NCBI GenBank assembly: GCA_003216775.1
Contig: QCII01000001.1
Location: forward strand, 62,001 to 126,000
Reading direction: 5' to 3'
DNA: 64,000 nt
Source of the DNA: Prochlorococcus sp. AG-402-K21
Lineage (GTDB): Bacteria; Cyanobacteriota; Cyanobacteriia; PCC-6307; Cyanobiaceae
Made by a program: the position numbers and the translations under genes. Below the pieces are notes generated by a model. The model searched no databases. It saw only the letters and a list, made by a program, of their open reading frames with translations, and was not told the DNA's origin. The first letter of the stretch is position 1. Every line of letters begins with the position of its first letter. Shown piece after piece: positions 36,069 through 45,496 of this stretch.

Positions 36069-36347
36069 TTAGTTATAACCTAAGCTTGCATATTGGAGGT
36101 TTGTGATTAAATTTTGAATAACATTTAAAAGTAAAAATGCTAATAATGATGAAATGTCAAATCCACCTATTGGCGGAATGATACCTCTAAAAATATTTAA
36201 ATAAGGATCTGTTATGGAAGTTAATGCGGACAAAATACCATTGCTCCAATCAATACCTGGAAACCATGTAAGTAAAATTCTTATAATTAATATGAAGGAA
36301 TAAATGGATAAAGTTTGGCCGAGAACTGCGAAAATCTCTGATAACAT
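36069..36347 (-). CDS. YggT family membrane protein
   Basis: A 92-residue protein of the YggT/Ycf19 family with two helices: YSFILIIRILLTWFPGIDWSN at the start and ISSLLAFLLLNVIQNLI at the end, with DPYLNIFRGIIPPIGGFD between them. Plastid and cyanobacterial relatives affect thylakoid or nucleoid organisation and cytochrome assembly; no single function is agreed. Same strand as, and 38 bp after, scpB. Confidence 0.87.
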   Translation of the reverse strand: MLSEIFAVLGQTLSIYSFILIIRILLTWFPGIDWSNGILSALTSITDPYLNIFRGIIPPIGGFDISSLLAFLLLNVIQNLITNLQYASLGYN

Positions 36348-36385
36348 TATTATTTCGTAATTAAAATTATTCTAACATTTACTTA

Positions 36386-36922
36386 TTAGGGGTGCTTATT
36401 GTTGCTGCTTCCTATTTTTGAAAGATATTCATTACTCACAGCAAAAGTTTGAAAAAACTTTTCAGATAATGACAGCCAAAATGATCTTCCATCTTTTTGC
36501 TTTCGTTTTAAAATGAATTTCTTGTCTAGTAATTCTTTAATATGATCATATGCTCCTGATCCTCGAAGAAGTATAAGGTCTGATTGAAGAATCTTCTTTT
36601 TAATTGCAATAGTTGCTAATGTCCTTAATTCTGATGTTTTCAATTCAGAGGGCAATAAATCCTCAACAAAATCATTAAGACTAGATTTTAGCTCGAGACA
36701 AAAACTATTATTTACTTCATTTAATTCGATTGCTGAGTTTTTGTTGGAATATTTGTTTTTTAATTCTTTAATTGCATCATTTGTAGAGTTAATATCAGAA
36801 TTTGTAATTTCTGAAAGATCCTTTTTAGTTATTGGTCTGCCTTTCAAATATAGGACAGCTTCAATTTTGGTAACTAGATCTATTTCAGATAGTTGCTTAG
36901 TATTTAGATCAGATTGATTAAT
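36386..36922 (-). CDS. scpB: segregation and condensation protein B, no standard start codon
   Basis: A winged-helix ScpB: LVTKIEAVLYLKGRPITKKDLSEI at the N-terminus, ELRTLATIAIKKKILQSDLILLRGSGAYDHIKELLDKKFI in the second winged helix. ScpB dimers bridge SMC-ScpA in the chromosome condensin. The first usual start codon is TTG 36847, but that would remove the beginning of the first helix (IDLVTKIEAVLY). The frame stays open to 36952 (stop TAA before it) without any ATG, GTG or TTG, so an ATT at 36922 or another ATT/ATA codon may be used, or the sequence has an error. The end is firm; the start given is a best guess (178 residues). Confidence 0.82.
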   Translation of the reverse strand: MNQSDLNTKQLSEIDLVTKIEAVLYLKGRPITKKDLSEITNSDINSTNDAIKELKNKYSNKNSAIELNEVNNSFCLELKSSLNDFVEDLLPSELKTSELRTLATIAIKKKILQSDLILLRGSGAYDHIKELLDKKFILKRKQKDGRSFWLSLSEKFFQTFAVSNEYLSKIGSSNNKHP

Positions 36923-36958
36923 CGCTATTACCCAAATCTTCCCTAATTTACCTTATAT

Positions 36959-38500
36959 TTATTCTGGTGCACCAAGAAACAATTTATATGTAGCATTTTT
37001 AGTTTCATCCCAGTATTTGTACCCTAAAATTCTTACAAACTTATTCCAATCTAAAATTTCACTTCTATCTATTAAAACTCCAATAACAATTTTTCCTACA
37101 TCAGCACCGTAATTACGATAGTGAAATACACTTATTGACCAATTAGATTTCATATTATTTAAAAAATTTATTAATGCTCCAGGTCTTTCAGGAAACTCAA
37201 ATCTGTATAAGAGTTCAACAAAATTTCTATTTTTCATTTCTTTAAAATTCTTTGGTAATCTTCCACCTACCATGTGTCTGAGGTGATTTTTAGATAATTC
37301 ATCATCACTTATGTCGATGAAAGGGTATTTTGAACTTCTAAATTCATTTAAAAGATTTTTTTTATCTCTTTGTCCATAGACTTGAACTCCAACAAAGATC
37401 TGGGCATTCTTAGAATTCGACATTCTATAGCTAAATTCAGTAAGATTTCTATTATTTAGTAACTTACAAAAATCAATTAAACTACCAGCACGTTCAGGAA
37501 TTTCAACGGCCATCATTACTTCTTTACACTCTCCAAGTTCTGCTCTTTCTGCTACAAATCTAAGCCTCTCAAAATTCATATTTGCACCACATGCAATCGC
37601 GACCATTTTTCTATTTGTATGATTCGAATTCAAAATATCTTTTTTCATTCCTGCAATTGATAATGCTCCTGCTGGTTCTAGTATTGATCTAGTATCCTCA
37701 AAAACATCTTTTATAGCTGCACATATTTCGTCAGTATTAACCCTAACCATCTTATCTATATATTTTCTCCCTATATCAAAAGTATTCTTACCAATTTTTT
37801 TAACCGCCACTCCATCAGCAAATTGACCGACAGAAGTTAATTCCACAATTTTTGATTCTTCTAAGGATTTTGTCATAGCGTCTGCGTCTTCAGGCTCTAC
37901 ACCAATTATTTTTACCTCTGGCCATATTTTTTTAATGTATAAAGATATTCCTGATATCAATCCACCACCCCCAACAGCAATATAAATTGCATAAGGTCTA
38001 TCCTTTAGTTGCTGTTCAAGTTCAATAGCTATAGTACCTTGTCCTGCTATTACATCTGGATCATCAAAAGGATGAATAAAACATAAATTTCTTTCATTGC
38101 TAATCCTTATAGCCTCTTTGTAAGTTTCATCATAATTATCACCAAATAATATAACTTTTGCTTTTAAATTTTTAACTGCATTAACTTTTACTAAAGGTGT
38201 TGTAATTGGCATTAATATGGTCGCTTGGCAATCTAATTTGAGAGCACTAAGTGCAACCCCTTGAGCATGATTGCCAGCACTTGAAGTAATTACTCCCTGA
38301 GCAAGCTGTGAACTGGTTAGCTTACTCATTTTGTTATATGCACCTCTAATTTTGAATGAAAATACATCTTGAAGATCTTCTCTTTTAAGAAAAACTTCAT
38401 TATTAAGTGAATTACTTAAATTATTAGCTTTCTCAAGTGGTGTTTTTTTTGCTACTTCATAGACTTCAGCTTGAAGTATTTTTTCAAAATAATCATTCAT
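36959..38500 (-). CDS. ilvA: threonine ammonia-lyase, biosynthetic
   Basis: A 513-residue PLP enzyme, the same size as E. coli IlvA, catalysing the first step of isoleucine synthesis. K50 in VFSFKIRGAYNKM is the PLP lysine; SSAGNHAQGVALSA, AVGGGGLISGIS (phosphate-binding glycine loop) and ACGANMNFERLRFVAERAELGE follow. The C-terminal third contains two ACT-like regulatory subdomains (IPERAGSLIDFCKLL and FPERPGALINFLNNM) that bind isoleucine/valine, so it is the feedback-regulated anabolic form. scpB follows on the same strand; dxs is divergent. Confidence 0.97.
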   Translation of the reverse strand: MNDYFEKILQAEVYEVAKKTPLEKANNLSNSLNNEVFLKREDLQDVFSFKIRGAYNKMSKLTSSQLAQGVITSSAGNHAQGVALSALKLDCQATILMPITTPLVKVNAVKNLKAKVILFGDNYDETYKEAIRISNERNLCFIHPFDDPDVIAGQGTIAIELEQQLKDRPYAIYIAVGGGGLISGISLYIKKIWPEVKIIGVEPEDADAMTKSLEESKIVELTSVGQFADGVAVKKIGKNTFDIGRKYIDKMVRVNTDEICAAIKDVFEDTRSILEPAGALSIAGMKKDILNSNHTNRKMVAIACGANMNFERLRFVAERAELGECKEVMMAVEIPERAGSLIDFCKLLNNRNLTEFSYRMSNSKNAQIFVGVQVYGQRDKKNLLNEFRSSKYPFIDISDDELSKNHLRHMVGGRLPKNFKEMKNRNFVELLYRFEFPERPGALINFLNNMKSNWSISVFHYRNYGADVGKIVIGVLIDRSEILDWNKFVRILGYKYWDETKNATYKLFLGAPE

Positions 38501-38616
38501 ATATATATTTTTAGCATTAATTATTAATCTAATAAAACATTACATGATCTATTTCAAAAAAATTACTCATTTTGCACCTCGGCGTTTTAGATTATATAGG
38601 TACCAATTTTTGTTCA

Positions 38617-40506
38617 ATGCTTTTAAGTGAGTTAAGTCATCCAAATCAACTACATGGCTTAACAGTTACACAATTAGAGGAAATTGCTTGTCAAATAAGG
38701 GAAAGACATCTTCAAGTAGTGTCTACTAGTGGTGGACATCTTGGTCCTGGACTGGGTGTAGTTGAACTGACATTGGCTTTATATCAAACTCTTGATCTTG
38801 ATTTCGATAAGGTTGTTTGGGATGTTGGACATCAAGGTTATCCTCATAAGTTAATAACAGGACGTTTCAGTCAATTTGATTCTCTTAGACAACAAAATGG
38901 AGTGGCTGGATATCTCAAAAGAAGTGAAAGTAAATTTGATCATTTTGGGGCTGGTCATGCAAGTACCTCTATTTCTGCTGCTTTAGGAATGGCAATAGCA
39001 AGAGATAGAAAAGGTGAAAATTATAAATGTGTTGCTGTTATTGGAGATGGGGCATTAACAGGAGGAATGGCATTAGAAGCTATAAATCACGCTGGTCACT
39101 TACCAAATACACCCCTGGTCGTAGTTTTAAACGATAATGATATGTCTATATCACCTCCAGTTGGTGCACTATCATCTTATTTAAATAAGGTGAGACTTAG
39201 TCCTCCATTACAATTTTTGTCTGATAGTGTTCAAGAAAGTGTAAAAAATATCCCCTTAATTGGTAAGGATATTCCTGAAGAACTAAAAAATATTAAAGGT
39301 AGCGTTAGAAGATTAGCTGTGCCAAAGGTTGGAGCAGTTTTTGAAGAACTTGGATTTACATATATGGGTCCAATTGACGGCCATGATATTGGAAATTTAA
39401 TTAATACATTTAACGCTGCTCATAGACTTAAAAAACCTGTACTTGTTCACCTTGTTACAACAAAAGGCAAAGGATACCCATATGCAGAAGCTGATCAAGT
39501 TGGTTACCATGCTCAGTCTGCATTTGATCTAACTACTGGAAAATCTATTCCCTCTAAAAAACCTAAGCCTGTTAGCTATAGTAAAATTTTTGGTCAAACT
39601 TTATTAAAAATATGTGAACAAGATAGTAAAGTTATTGGTATCACAGCTGCAATGGCAACTGGTACGGGATTGGATATATTGCAAAAAAATATCCCAGATC
39701 AATATGTTGATGTAGGAATAGCTGAACAGCATGCGGTTACTCTTGCAGCAGGAATGTCATGCGATGGACTTAAACCTGTCGTAGCTATTTATAGTACTTT
39801 TCTTCAACGTGCCTTCGATCAATTAATTCATGATGTAGGCATACAAAATTTACCTGTATCATTCGTACTTGATAGAGCTGGAATAGTTGGAGCTGACGGT
39901 CCTACTCATCAAGGGCAGTACGATATCAGTTACATGAGGTCAATACCAAACTTCGTTTTGATGGCGCCTAAAGATGAGTCAGAATTACAGAGAATGTTAA
40001 TAACATCAATTAACCATAAAGGTCCAACGGCTTTAAGAATACCTAGAGGTTCTGGATTAGGCGTAGCGGTTATGGATGAAGGTTGGGAACCATTGACTAT
40101 AGGAGAAGCTGAAATACTAGAGGAAGGAAATGATATTTTAATTATTGCTTATGGATCTATGGTAGCTTCAGCTATTAAAACAGCACAGATCCTAAAAGAT
40201 ATGAATATTAATGCATGTATCGTAAATGCAAGATTCGTAAAACCCCTTGATAAAAATCTTATTATCCCTTTAGCAAATAGGATTCAAAAAGTAGTCACTA
40301 TGGAAGAAGGAACATTAATAGGCGGATTTGGTTCAGCTATCGTTGAATTATTTAACGATAATGAAATAAATATTTCTGTATACAGAATAGGTATTCCTGA
40401 TGTTTTAGTTGATCATGCATCACCTGATCAGAGCAAAATAAAATTAGGTCTTATGCCTGATCAGATGGCACATAAAATTATCAAGAAATTTAAATTTAAT
40501 AATTAA
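38617..40506 (+). CDS. dxs: 1-deoxy-D-xylulose-5-phosphate synthase
   Basis: A 629-residue thiamine-diphosphate enzyme making DXP from pyruvate and glyceraldehyde 3-phosphate, the entry to the MEP pathway. Seen: [38 protein letters not shown], the ThDP motif [18 protein letters not shown]...[23 protein letters not shown] (catalytic Glu) and [15 protein letters not shown]. The start is ATG 38617 ([12 protein letters not shown], the usual N-terminus); a TTG-initiated frame from 38572 adds 15 non-conserved residues and is rejected. Confidence 0.98.
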   Translation: MLLSELSHPNQLHGLTVTQLEEIACQIRERHLQVVSTSGGHLGPGLGVVELTLALYQTLDLDFDKVVWDVGHQGYPHKLITGRFSQFDSLRQQNGVAGYLKRSESKFDHFGAGHASTSISAALGMAIARDRKGENYKCVAVIGDGALTGGMALEAINHAGHLPNTPLVVVLNDNDMSISPPVGALSSYLNKVRLSPPLQFLSDSVQESVKNIPLIGKDIPEELKNIKGSVRRLAVPKVGAVFEELGFTYMGPIDGHDIGNLINTFNAAHRLKKPVLVHLVTTKGKGYPYAEADQVGYHAQSAFDLTTGKSIPSKKPKPVSYSKIFGQTLLKICEQDSKVIGITAAMATGTGLDILQKNIPDQYVDVGIAEQHAVTLAAGMSCDGLKPVVAIYSTFLQRAFDQLIHDVGIQNLPVSFVLDRAGIVGADGPTHQGQYDISYMRSIPNFVLMAPKDESELQRMLITSINHKGPTALRIPRGSGLGVAVMDEGWEPLTIGEAEILEEGNDILIIAYGSMVASAIKTAQILKDMNINACIVNARFVKPLDKNLIIPLANRIQKVVTMEEGTLIGGFGSAIVELFNDNEINISVYRIGIPDVLVDHASPDQSKIKLGLMPDQMAHKIIKKFKFNN

Positions 40507-40523
40507 AATTTAATAAATAAATT

Positions 40524-40787
40524 TTATAAAACACCACGTGATGCTAATCCTAGGATGGCCCCAATACCGAAAATATGACCTAGACAATTAGCTCCTACAA
40601 CTGATGCGTGACTCAAACCACCATAGAATTTTGAATTAGGTATTTCAAAACCTTCGTTAGGTTTTCTTATAGTTGCTCTTGCAATTGCGTAAGCAAAAAC
40701 ATTACATGCAATCATTACAACGGCACATTTTGGGGACCATTCGAATGTTGCTGGAGCAGAGGCAGCTGCAAATAATGTAGTAAACAT
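40524..40787 (-). CDS. psaK: photosystem I reaction center subunit PsaK
   Basis: An 87-residue two-helix PSI subunit: TFEWSPKCAVVMIACNVFAYAIARATI for the first helix, NSKFYGGLSHASVVGANCLGHIFGIGAILGLASRG for the second. PsaK sits at the edge of each PSI monomer and binds chlorophyll and carotenoid. It is preceded by a 66-bp gap (AT-rich, probable own promoter) after the DUF3593 gene and its end faces dxs. Confidence 0.96.
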   Translation of the reverse strand: MFTTLFAAASAPATFEWSPKCAVVMIACNVFAYAIARATIRKPNEGFEIPNSKFYGGLSHASVVGANCLGHIFGIGAILGLASRGVL

Positions 40788-40853
40788 AAAAATTCGTTAT
40801 TTTTATATATTCTCTAATACTTTTACCTAAAAAACACAAAATTGTTAAAGGTC

Positions 40854-41189
40854 TTAAGAGTTGTTTACTTCTATTTTATTTAACATCCTTATAAAGCCCA
40901 ATAATATGACAAAATCACTCAATGTTAAGAAAAATTCTGCTGATCCATGAAGGAAGTCAACCTCAACGAGACTTTTATTGAAGTAATTTAAGGAGAAGAT
41001 AGAAACTAATATAGTTATAAACACAAATAAAACTGTTAATGAAAAACCTGTTTTTACAAATTTATTTACAGATTTAATTTTATATAAGTAAAACAAAAAG
41101 ATTGTATATGGGACTATCGATGAAGCAAACAAAGTTGTATTATCAAGTGTGCCTAATTTTTCTATAAATTTTAGAAATAAATCATTCAT
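40854..41189 (-). CDS. DUF3593-like membrane protein
   Basis: A 111-residue protein with three predicted helices (SSIVPYTIFLFYLYKI, TGFSLTVLFVFITILVSIFSL, FFLTLSDFVILLGFIRML). The pattern, including DFLHGSAEFFLTLSD, resembles DUF3593 of cyanobacteria and plants. Function unknown. It overlaps the upstream DUF2499 gene by 8 bp; the two domains are usually neighbours, which suggests one complex. Confidence 0.75.
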   Translation of the reverse strand: MNDLFLKFIEKLGTLDNTTLFASSIVPYTIFLFYLYKIKSVNKFVKTGFSLTVLFVFITILVSIFSLNYFNKSLVEVDFLHGSAEFFLTLSDFVILLGFIRMLNKIEVNNS

Positions 41190-41484
41190 AAGTCTCTTCC
41201 TTTTTAAAAATCAGGAATGATGCTAGAGCTAATGTTGAATTTCCAATAAATGTAAATATCCCTTGAAGGGTTACTAATCCATACAATACATCTTGATTAT
41301 CATAGATATGCCAAGTGATAGCGCACATAGCCCCTATTAGGTTTGGGATCATAGCGATGCTTAACCAAAAAAATACAGTATAATTTTTATTTTTAGATAT
41401 TCTATTTATGACAAATATGGCATAGATCCATTCAATAACTGATGAGATATGTATTAACCAAGTTGCAAATGATAATTCGTGCAA
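41182..41484 (-). CDS. DUF2499 membrane protein
   Basis: A 100-residue protein: LSFATWLIHISSVIEWIYAIFVI (helix 1), MIPNLIGAMCAITWHIYDN (helix 2), LYGLVTLQGIFTFIGNSTLALASFLIF (helix 3). TWLIHxSSVxEW and the CAITWH / TLQ..T.IGN.TLA patterns are those of DUF2499, conserved in oxygenic phototrophs and of unknown function. Begins 4 bp after the peroxiredoxin gene ends and overlaps the DUF3593 gene by 8 bp. Confidence 0.82.
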   Translation of the reverse strand: MHELSFATWLIHISSVIEWIYAIFVINRISKNKNYTVFFWLSIAMIPNLIGAMCAITWHIYDNQDVLYGLVTLQGIFTFIGNSTLALASFLIFKKEETYE

Positions 41485-41488
41485 AATA

Positions 41489-42025
41489 TTATACTTTTTT
41501 CTTCAAAACGTTAAGTACTTCCTTAGCATGATTTATAGGTAAAACACTTATCCATCTATAAGAAATTTTCCCATCTGGAGAAATCAAAAAAGTATTTCTA
41601 TCTGAGAAAGGCGGAATCCAAGAACCATATTTATCACTAATAGTTCCGTCTGGATCAGATAGTAAAGTGTAGTTAATAGATTTTTCGCTGCAAAAACTTT
41701 CATGAGAATCTTGATTATCAGCACTAATGCCAACTATTTCTGCATTATATTTTGAAAAATCTTTTTTTAATTCTGAAAAACCTTTAGCTTCTAGAGTGCA
41801 TCCTGCTGTAAAATCTTTCGGATAAAAATAAATTACTAGCCACTTACCTTCAAAATCATTTAATTCCCAATTAGTTTTGGTTTGTATTTTTTTATTAAAA
41901 CCTTCTAGATGAAAGTTCGGAGCAAGGTCGCCAACCTCAGGGGCAAAGTCAAAAGCTAAAGCTGAATTGCAATTATTTATAAGAAAAAAAGATATTAATA
42001 TACTTACTACTAAATTTTTCATCAA
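41489..42025 (-). CDS. bcp: secreted peroxiredoxin Q / BCP
   Basis: A 178-residue thioredoxin-fold peroxidase. Residues 1-25 look like a signal peptide (LVVSILISFFLI, cleavage near SALA-F), so the mature enzyme is in the lumen or periplasm. Peroxidatic C76 is in PKDFTAGCTLEAKGF. There is no Cys five residues on; instead C112 (SFCSEKS) is 36 residues away, as in a PrxQ subgroup with a distant resolving Cys. It reduces hydrogen and alkyl peroxides with thioredoxin-type donors. Placed between rpmB (2 bp) and the DUF2499 gene. Confidence 0.92.
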   Translation of the reverse strand: MMKNLVVSILISFFLINNCNSALAFDFAPEVGDLAPNFHLEGFNKKIQTKTNWELNDFEGKWLVIYFYPKDFTAGCTLEAKGFSELKKDFSKYNAEIVGISADNQDSHESFCSEKSINYTLLSDPDGTISDKYGSWIPPFSDRNTFLISPDGKISYRWISVLPINHAKEVLNVLKKKV

Positions 42026-42027
42026 AT

Positions 42028-42264
42028 TTAGAATTTTTTTAAATCTACTCCATTTGATTTGGCGAATTTATCCAAACCGACTTTTTGTATGGATTTTAAA
42101 GCTTTGGTGCTAATTTTTATATTTACCCATTTTTTTCCTTCTTCCCACCAAAGTCTTCTTTTTTGTAGATTAACTTGCTGTAATTTTTTTGTTCGAATAT
42201 GTGAGTGGCTAACAGCCATCCCATTATTTGCCTTTGCACCAGTAAGTTCACAAACTTTTGACAT
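42028..42264 (-). CDS. rpmB: 50S ribosomal protein L28
   Basis: A 78-residue L28 of standard length: [40 protein letters not shown] and a basic C-terminus. Part of the large subunit near the E site. Follows htpG by 39 bp on the same strand; the peroxiredoxin gene starts 2 bp after it. Confidence 0.98.
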   Translation of the reverse strand: MSKVCELTGAKANNGMAVSHSHIRTKKLQQVNLQKRRLWWEEGKKWVNIKISTKALKSIQKVGLDKFAKSNGVDLKKF

Positions 42265-42303
42265 ATTTTTTAAGTTATATCTTTAAAAATATTAACACAC
42301 GAC

Positions 42304-44208
42304 TTAAGTTGCTGAATAAAGTAATTCTGAAATTAATTCGGCATTATTATTTTGTAAATTAATAATTTGTTCTTGATCCAATCCGCCAACAGATAGCTTA
42401 GCCATATCGTAAACATGATTCGCAATTTTAGATGCCAATGGATTTTCTGTTGAATCTTTTTTATCTATAATTATTTTATTTCCAGTAATTTTATTAAGAC
42501 CAATAATAAGTGGATGTTCTTTATTAATTAAAAGAACATGATATTCAGGTAATCCAGGCATCTTTTGTTCCATGTAAGCACCCATATCATTAATTCTTCT
42601 CATTTGTTCTGGAAGCAAGATCATCGCAGGTGGAGCACCTTTACTTGAAAGTGACTGAACTTTAACTGTTACTTTCTCATTGTTAAGTGCTTTAGCTATT
42701 GAATCTCTAAGGTTTTCTGTATTTGATTTACCATCCTTATCAACAATTTCATTTGATTCTTTATCTTCTAGTTCATTTATTTCTGAATCAACTCTTTGGA
42801 ATTGATAATCTTCATTTTTACTTTCTATCCAAGGAAGAAATTGTGCATCAATTAAAGGATCTGATTTAATAACTTCTTTGTTATCAGATAAACAGATATT
42901 TAATGCGCTTGACTGAGCTATCAAATCTGAACAATAAATTATTTTTTTAGAATCAGCTACGTTATTTCGTTCTTTGTAATTTGAAAGAGTTGTGAAATAT
43001 TTATCATTTGATTTAATAAGGGATTTATTTTCTATATCCTTTGTTACGTCTTTCTCTGAATTGATGATTGTTTCAAAAATAATACTGTTATCGACTAAAT
43101 CAGCAAATTTTTCATCTTCGATAGCACCAATTTTAATAAAAGCAGAGATAGAATCCCAAATTTCTGCATAAAATTCTGGTGAATTTTTTATCAAATCCTT
43201 TAGTTTATTAGCAATTTTTTTTGAGATAAATGATGATATAGACCTTACTTTTCTATCTGTTTGTAATGCACTTCTACTAACATTTAACGGAATATCTGTA
43301 GAATCAATAACACCTCTTAGAGGTAAAAGGTATTTTGGTACTATCTCTTTAATTGAATCGCTTACAAATACTTGATTGCAAAACAGTTTAATTTCACCCT
43401 TTTCCCAATCAGCTCTACCAGATAACTTAGGAAAATACAATATCCCTTGTATGTCATATGGATAATCTGTATTTAGATGAATCCATAAAAGCGGATCTCC
43501 CTGAAATGGATAAAGGTATTTATATAACTCGATATAATCTTCATCTTTTAATTCACTAGGCTGTTTTCTCCAAGGGGGATTTTTCTTATTAATTGTCTCA
43601 CCTTCTAATAAGACATCTATTGGCATAAAATCACAATATTTTTTTATTAATGATTTAATCCTTTCGGGCTCAATAAACTCTTTTTCTTCTTCTAGTAAAT
43701 GAAGTATGACATCTGTACCAATTGTCTCTCTTTCTGATTCCTCTAATGTGAAATTTGGCGATCCATCACAAGACCATTTGAATGCTTTTGATTCCCCAAT
43801 CGCTGATTTAGTTAATATATCTACTCTATCTGCCACCATGAAACTTGAATAAAAACCAAGTCCAAAATGACCTATAAATTCATCATTATCTTTTTTATAT
43901 TTTGTCAGGAATTCTTCAGCACTTGAAAATGCTACTTGGTTTATATACCTCTTAATTTCTTCATCATTCATACCAATTCCATTATCAGATATTGTTAGGG
44001 TATTATTCTCACGGTCAATAGTTATTTTTACTTGAGCCTCTTCAGTATTTTCGCAGTCACCTGCAATAGAGGCCATTCTTCTTTTACTTGTTGCGTCAAC
44101 ACCGTTACTAACAAGTTCCCTTAAAAAAATTTCATGGTCAGAATATACTGCCTTCTTGATAATTGGGAATATATTTTCGGTATTAATACGAATTTCGCCT
44201 TTTTCCAT
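42304..44208 (-). CDS. htpG: HSP90-family chaperone HtpG
   Basis: A 634-residue bacterial Hsp90. The N-terminal GHKL ATPase domain has LRELVSNGVDATSKRR, ISDNGIGM and IGHFGLGFYSSFMVAD; the middle domain has FLPLRGVIDSTDIPLNVSRS-type sequence (here LLPLRGVIDSTDIPLNV); the C-terminal dimerisation domain is present but has an acidic linker before it. HtpG is important for stress tolerance in cyanobacteria. No CIRCE element precedes it; a short hairpin lies 65-80 bp upstream. Confidence 0.97.
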   Translation of the reverse strand: MEKGEIRINTENIFPIIKKAVYSDHEIFLRELVSNGVDATSKRRMASIAGDCENTEEAQVKITIDRENNTLTISDNGIGMNDEEIKRYINQVAFSSAEEFLTKYKKDNDEFIGHFGLGFYSSFMVADRVDILTKSAIGESKAFKWSCDGSPNFTLEESERETIGTDVILHLLEEEKEFIEPERIKSLIKKYCDFMPIDVLLEGETINKKNPPWRKQPSELKDEDYIELYKYLYPFQGDPLLWIHLNTDYPYDIQGILYFPKLSGRADWEKGEIKLFCNQVFVSDSIKEIVPKYLLPLRGVIDSTDIPLNVSRSALQTDRKVRSISSFISKKIANKLKDLIKNSPEFYAEIWDSISAFIKIGAIEDEKFADLVDNSIIFETIINSEKDVTKDIENKSLIKSNDKYFTTLSNYKERNNVADSKKIIYCSDLIAQSSALNICLSDNKEVIKSDPLIDAQFLPWIESKNEDYQFQRVDSEINELEDKESNEIVDKDGKSNTENLRDSIAKALNNEKVTVKVQSLSSKGAPPAMILLPEQMRRINDMGAYMEQKMPGLPEYHVLLINKEHPLIIGLNKITGNKIIIDKKDSTENPLASKIANHVYDMAKLSVGGLDQEQIINLQNNNAELISELLYSAT

Positions 44209-44272
44209 TTAAAAAAATCAAATATATTAAATCCTATTTCCTAAAAACTAGTTAATCAAGTTTAAATAGGAG

Positions 44273-44288
44273 TATTGTCCGAACAATA
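44273..44288 (-). repeat. short hairpin between hisZ and htpG
   Basis: TATTGT (44273-44278), loop CCGA, ACAATA (44283-44288) is a perfect 6-bp stem with a four-base loop in the 117-bp gap between the hisZ stop and the htpG start. It may be a weak terminator of hisZ or part of htpG regulation; there is no adjacent T-run on the minus strand. Confidence 0.35.
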
Positions 44289-44325
44289 TATGAATTTAAA
44301 AACTTAAATAAACTTTTAAATGAAA

Positions 44326-45477
44326 TTATTTAACCCATAAAATCTCACTACAATTATTTTCTTTCATTATTTGATTGGCTTTAGCCAAGTCATCACATGG
44401 ATTTAAATGTAAGATGGCAATATTTCCTTTTTTCTGTTGTTTTTTTTGTTCATTCATACCCTTTTCTAACAAATATGAATCACTAAACATTAATAAAATC
44501 TTTTTTTTATCTGTCTTTTCTTCCCTAATTAAATTTCTTAAAATGTCTATTGAAATTGTAAATCCAATCCCATTTAAGATTTTCTCATTAGGACTAAAGA
44601 ATCTTACTAATTCATCATATCTTCCGCCTTTTGCTATCACGCTTTTATTTTTACCATCATCACCTATTAGTTGAAAAACTATTCCCTCATATAAATTCAA
44701 GTGAGGTTGAAACGTTGGATCAAGTTGTAATTTAACCCCATATTTATTCGATATTTTTGATAATGTTTCAAATAAAAAATTTAAGTCATCTAAAGCTTTA
44801 CTAGTGCCATATGTACTTTTAAGTTTTTTTAATATTGCAATTGGTTCTCCTCTAGTGAATAAAAGATCTTTAAGAATATATTTATCATCTTCATCAATTC
44901 CTAATTTAGATAAATTATCTTGATCAAAATTAACCAGACTTTTTTTAATTTCTTCAAAATTATTATTTTTATATTTATTTAAGATTAAATCCATTATTTT
45001 TGTTGTGCTTACTAGTAGAAATAAATTACAACCATCCTTCAAATTAATATTATCGATTGCATCAAATAATATATTGATAACTTCAATTTCTGGGTATTTT
45101 GTATCATATCCAATTAATTCAATTCCACTCTGCAGTTTCTCATGTAACTTAAATGAATCTTTATTATTTTGTTTTTTATCAAATACCATTCCATTGGTGA
45201 ATAATCTTATAGGTCTCTTCTTATTTATTAATCTAGTAGATGATAATTTCACAATAGATGTTGTCATTTCTGGCCTAAGACATAATGAATTATTACTTAC
45301 TATTCCTACAACCTGATTTTCTTCAATAACGCCACGGCCTTTTATTATCTCTAAAGTATTTATAAATGAAGGTGAAACCTCTTCAAAGCCCCATAGTTTA
45401 TAAATACTATTTAAATTATTAATGATGTTAGAGTTATTTTTTACATCGACTAATTTAATTTCCTTTATATCTGTCAT
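44326..45477 (-). CDS. hisZ: ATP phosphoribosyltransferase regulatory subunit
   Basis: A 383-residue class II aaRS-like protein: motif-1 region LNSIYKLWGFEEVSPSFINTLE, motif 2 LRPEMTTSIVKLSSTRL and histidine-site-like YDELVRFFSPNEKILNGIGFT. It is degenerate relative to HisRS and lacks an anticodon domain, the hallmark of HisZ, which pairs with the short HisG to catalyse and regulate the first step of histidine synthesis. HisG is not in the window. Confidence 0.9.
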   Translation of the reverse strand: MTDIKEIKLVDVKNNSNIINNLNSIYKLWGFEEVSPSFINTLEIIKGRGVIEENQVVGIVSNNSLCLRPEMTTSIVKLSSTRLINKKRPIRLFTNGMVFDKKQNNKDSFKLHEKLQSGIELIGYDTKYPEIEVINILFDAIDNINLKDGCNLFLLVSTTKIMDLILNKYKNNNFEEIKKSLVNFDQDNLSKLGIDEDDKYILKDLLFTRGEPIAILKKLKSTYGTSKALDDLNFLFETLSKISNKYGVKLQLDPTFQPHLNLYEGIVFQLIGDDGKNKSVIAKGGRYDELVRFFSPNEKILNGIGFTISIDILRNLIREEKTDKKKILLMFSDSYLLEKGMNEQKKQQKKGNIAILHLNPCDDLAKANQIMKENNCSEILWVK

Positions 45478-45496
45478 TTTAATATTTTAACGAATT

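Noticed and set aside
38572-38616. TTG start for dxs
   Set aside because: The added 15 residues do not resemble Dxs; ATG 38617 gives the conserved N-terminus.
40505-40525. Hairpin AAAATTTA-N5-TAAATTTT as a bidirectional dxs/psaK terminator
   Set aside because: The stem has only A-T pairs and no distinct T-run, so it cannot be told from background.
44375-45316. Plus-strand open frames antisense to hisZ
   Set aside because: They are hydrophobic shadow translations opposite a well-conserved gene, without homology.
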